This document shows positions 31,529 through 31,797 of a stretch of DNA of 31,797 bases, one piece after another. Positions within the stretch are counted from its first letter, which is position 1. The number at the start of each line of letters is the position of its first letter. Under the pieces are notes generated by a model. It was not told the origin of the DNA and did not search any database. It worked only from the letters and a program-made list of their open reading frames with translations. The position numbers and the translations under genes were made by a program. Origin of the DNA: Desulfovibrio sp. UBA4079. GTDB taxonomy: Bacteria; Desulfobacterota; Desulfovibrionia; Desulfovibrionales; Desulfovibrionaceae. The stretch covers positions 669-32,465 of the forward strand of contig DFYP01000033.1 in NCBI GenBank assembly GCA_002382645.1. The letters run 5' to 3'.

Positions 31529-31797
31529 ATGACCCAGACCACGCCGCTTTTGGCCTGCCGGGGCCTGACCAAGCGCTTCGGCCCGTTCACCGCCAACGCG
31601 GCCGTGGACCTGGACCTGTTCGCCGGACGGGTGCACGCCCTCCTGGGCGAGAACGGCGCGGGCAAGAGCACCCTCATGCACATGCTCTCGGGCCGCTACC
31701 GGCCCGACGCCGGGAGCATCCTGCTCCAGGGGCAACCCGTGCGCTTCGCCTCCCCGGCCCAGTCCCTGCGCCGGGGCATCGGCATGGTCCACCAGCG
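31529..31797 (+). CDS. ABC transporter ATP-binding protein, N-terminal fragment (nucleoside/sugar importer type)
   Basis: This gene runs off the right edge; 89 codons are visible. It starts MTQTTPLLACRGLTKRFG, then NAAVDLDLFAGRVHALLGENGAGKSTLM with Walker A GENGAGKST. YRPDAGSILLQGQPVRFASP and IGMVHQ (Q-loop) follow. This matches the first ATPase half of RbsA/YufO-type double ATPases, which energise sugar or nucleoside importers and are usual partners of BMP proteins. The ATG at 31529 lies 5 bases after a terminator T-run and has no Shine-Dalgarno sequence directly upstream; the only purine-rich stretch (GGAGGGG) is in the terminator stem. Confidence 0.88.
   Translation, partial: MTQTTPLLACRGLTKRFGPFTANAAVDLDLFAGRVHALLGENGAGKSTLMHMLSGRYRPDAGSILLQGQPVRFASPAQSLRRGIGMVHQ

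Noticed and set aside
1..31797. tRNA, rRNA, CRISPR arrays, insertion sequences, riboswitches
   Set aside because: I looked for cloverleaf-like stretches, regular direct repeats, transposase motifs and conserved riboswitch cores in the gaps and found none; the gaps are too few and too short to hide large elements.

Overview
The window is very GC-rich, densely coding DNA with short gaps and many ATGA/GTGA start-stop overlaps. The gene content (an anaerobe-style nif cluster, a FIST sensor, a SpoIIE phosphatase, an anaerobic-type cysteine desulfidase and a BMP-type nucleoside ABC system) suggests a Gram-negative anaerobe. The best guess is a sulfate reducer of the Desulfovibrionaceae type; this is inferred from gene content and was not tested by a phylogeny.

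Layout. (1) 1-5960: the tail of a thioredoxin-like [2Fe-2S] ferredoxin, then nifE, nifN and nifB reading right and closed by a strong intrinsic terminator, then nifA (sigma-54 activator) reading left. (2) 5961-11321: an AT-rich regulatory gap with palindromes and a promoter, a TetR/CecR-like repressor, and an RND efflux pair (lipoprotein adaptor plus inner-membrane pump) with no outer-membrane channel gene. (3) 11318-13436, leftward: a FIST sensory protein overlapping a histidine kinase that has no sensor domain of its own. (4) 13684-16767: a 1027-residue membrane protein with a PHP-like N-terminal half. (5) 16860-25998: seven rightward, tightly packed genes. They encode an NMT1/THI5-like periplasmic binding protein, a Cache-HAMP-SpoIIE phosphatase-HATPase protein, a degenerate HATPase fused to a GNAT-like region, a HisC-like aminotransferase, a PP-loop ATP pyrophosphatase with Cys clusters, a ThiF/E1-like adenylyltransferase, and a GNAT protein that resembles the C-terminal part of the HATPase fusion. 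(6) 25995-28553, leftward: an amino-acid permease and a CyuA-type L-cysteine desulfidase. (7) 28809-30185: an alpha/beta hydrolase with two membrane helices, behind a good sigma-70 promoter. (8) 30394-31797: a BMP-family periplasmic binding protein, an intrinsic terminator, and the start of its ABC ATPase.

How the genes work together. NifB makes NifB-co, NifEN matures it into FeMo-co, and NifA activates nif transcription. The TetR protein probably controls the RND pump. The FIST protein probably supplies the missing sensor input to the kinase it overlaps. The most interesting region is 16860-25998, where an extracytoplasmic binding protein and a SpoIIE-type switch are transcriptionally joined to what looks like an amino-acid- or peptide-modifying pathway (aminotransferase, PP-loop activation, E1-like adenylation, acetylation). 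I do not recognise this combination as a described pathway, and it is my candidate for a new system. The adjacent cysteine desulfidase and permease could supply sulfur to it, but they are convergent and this link is only an inference.
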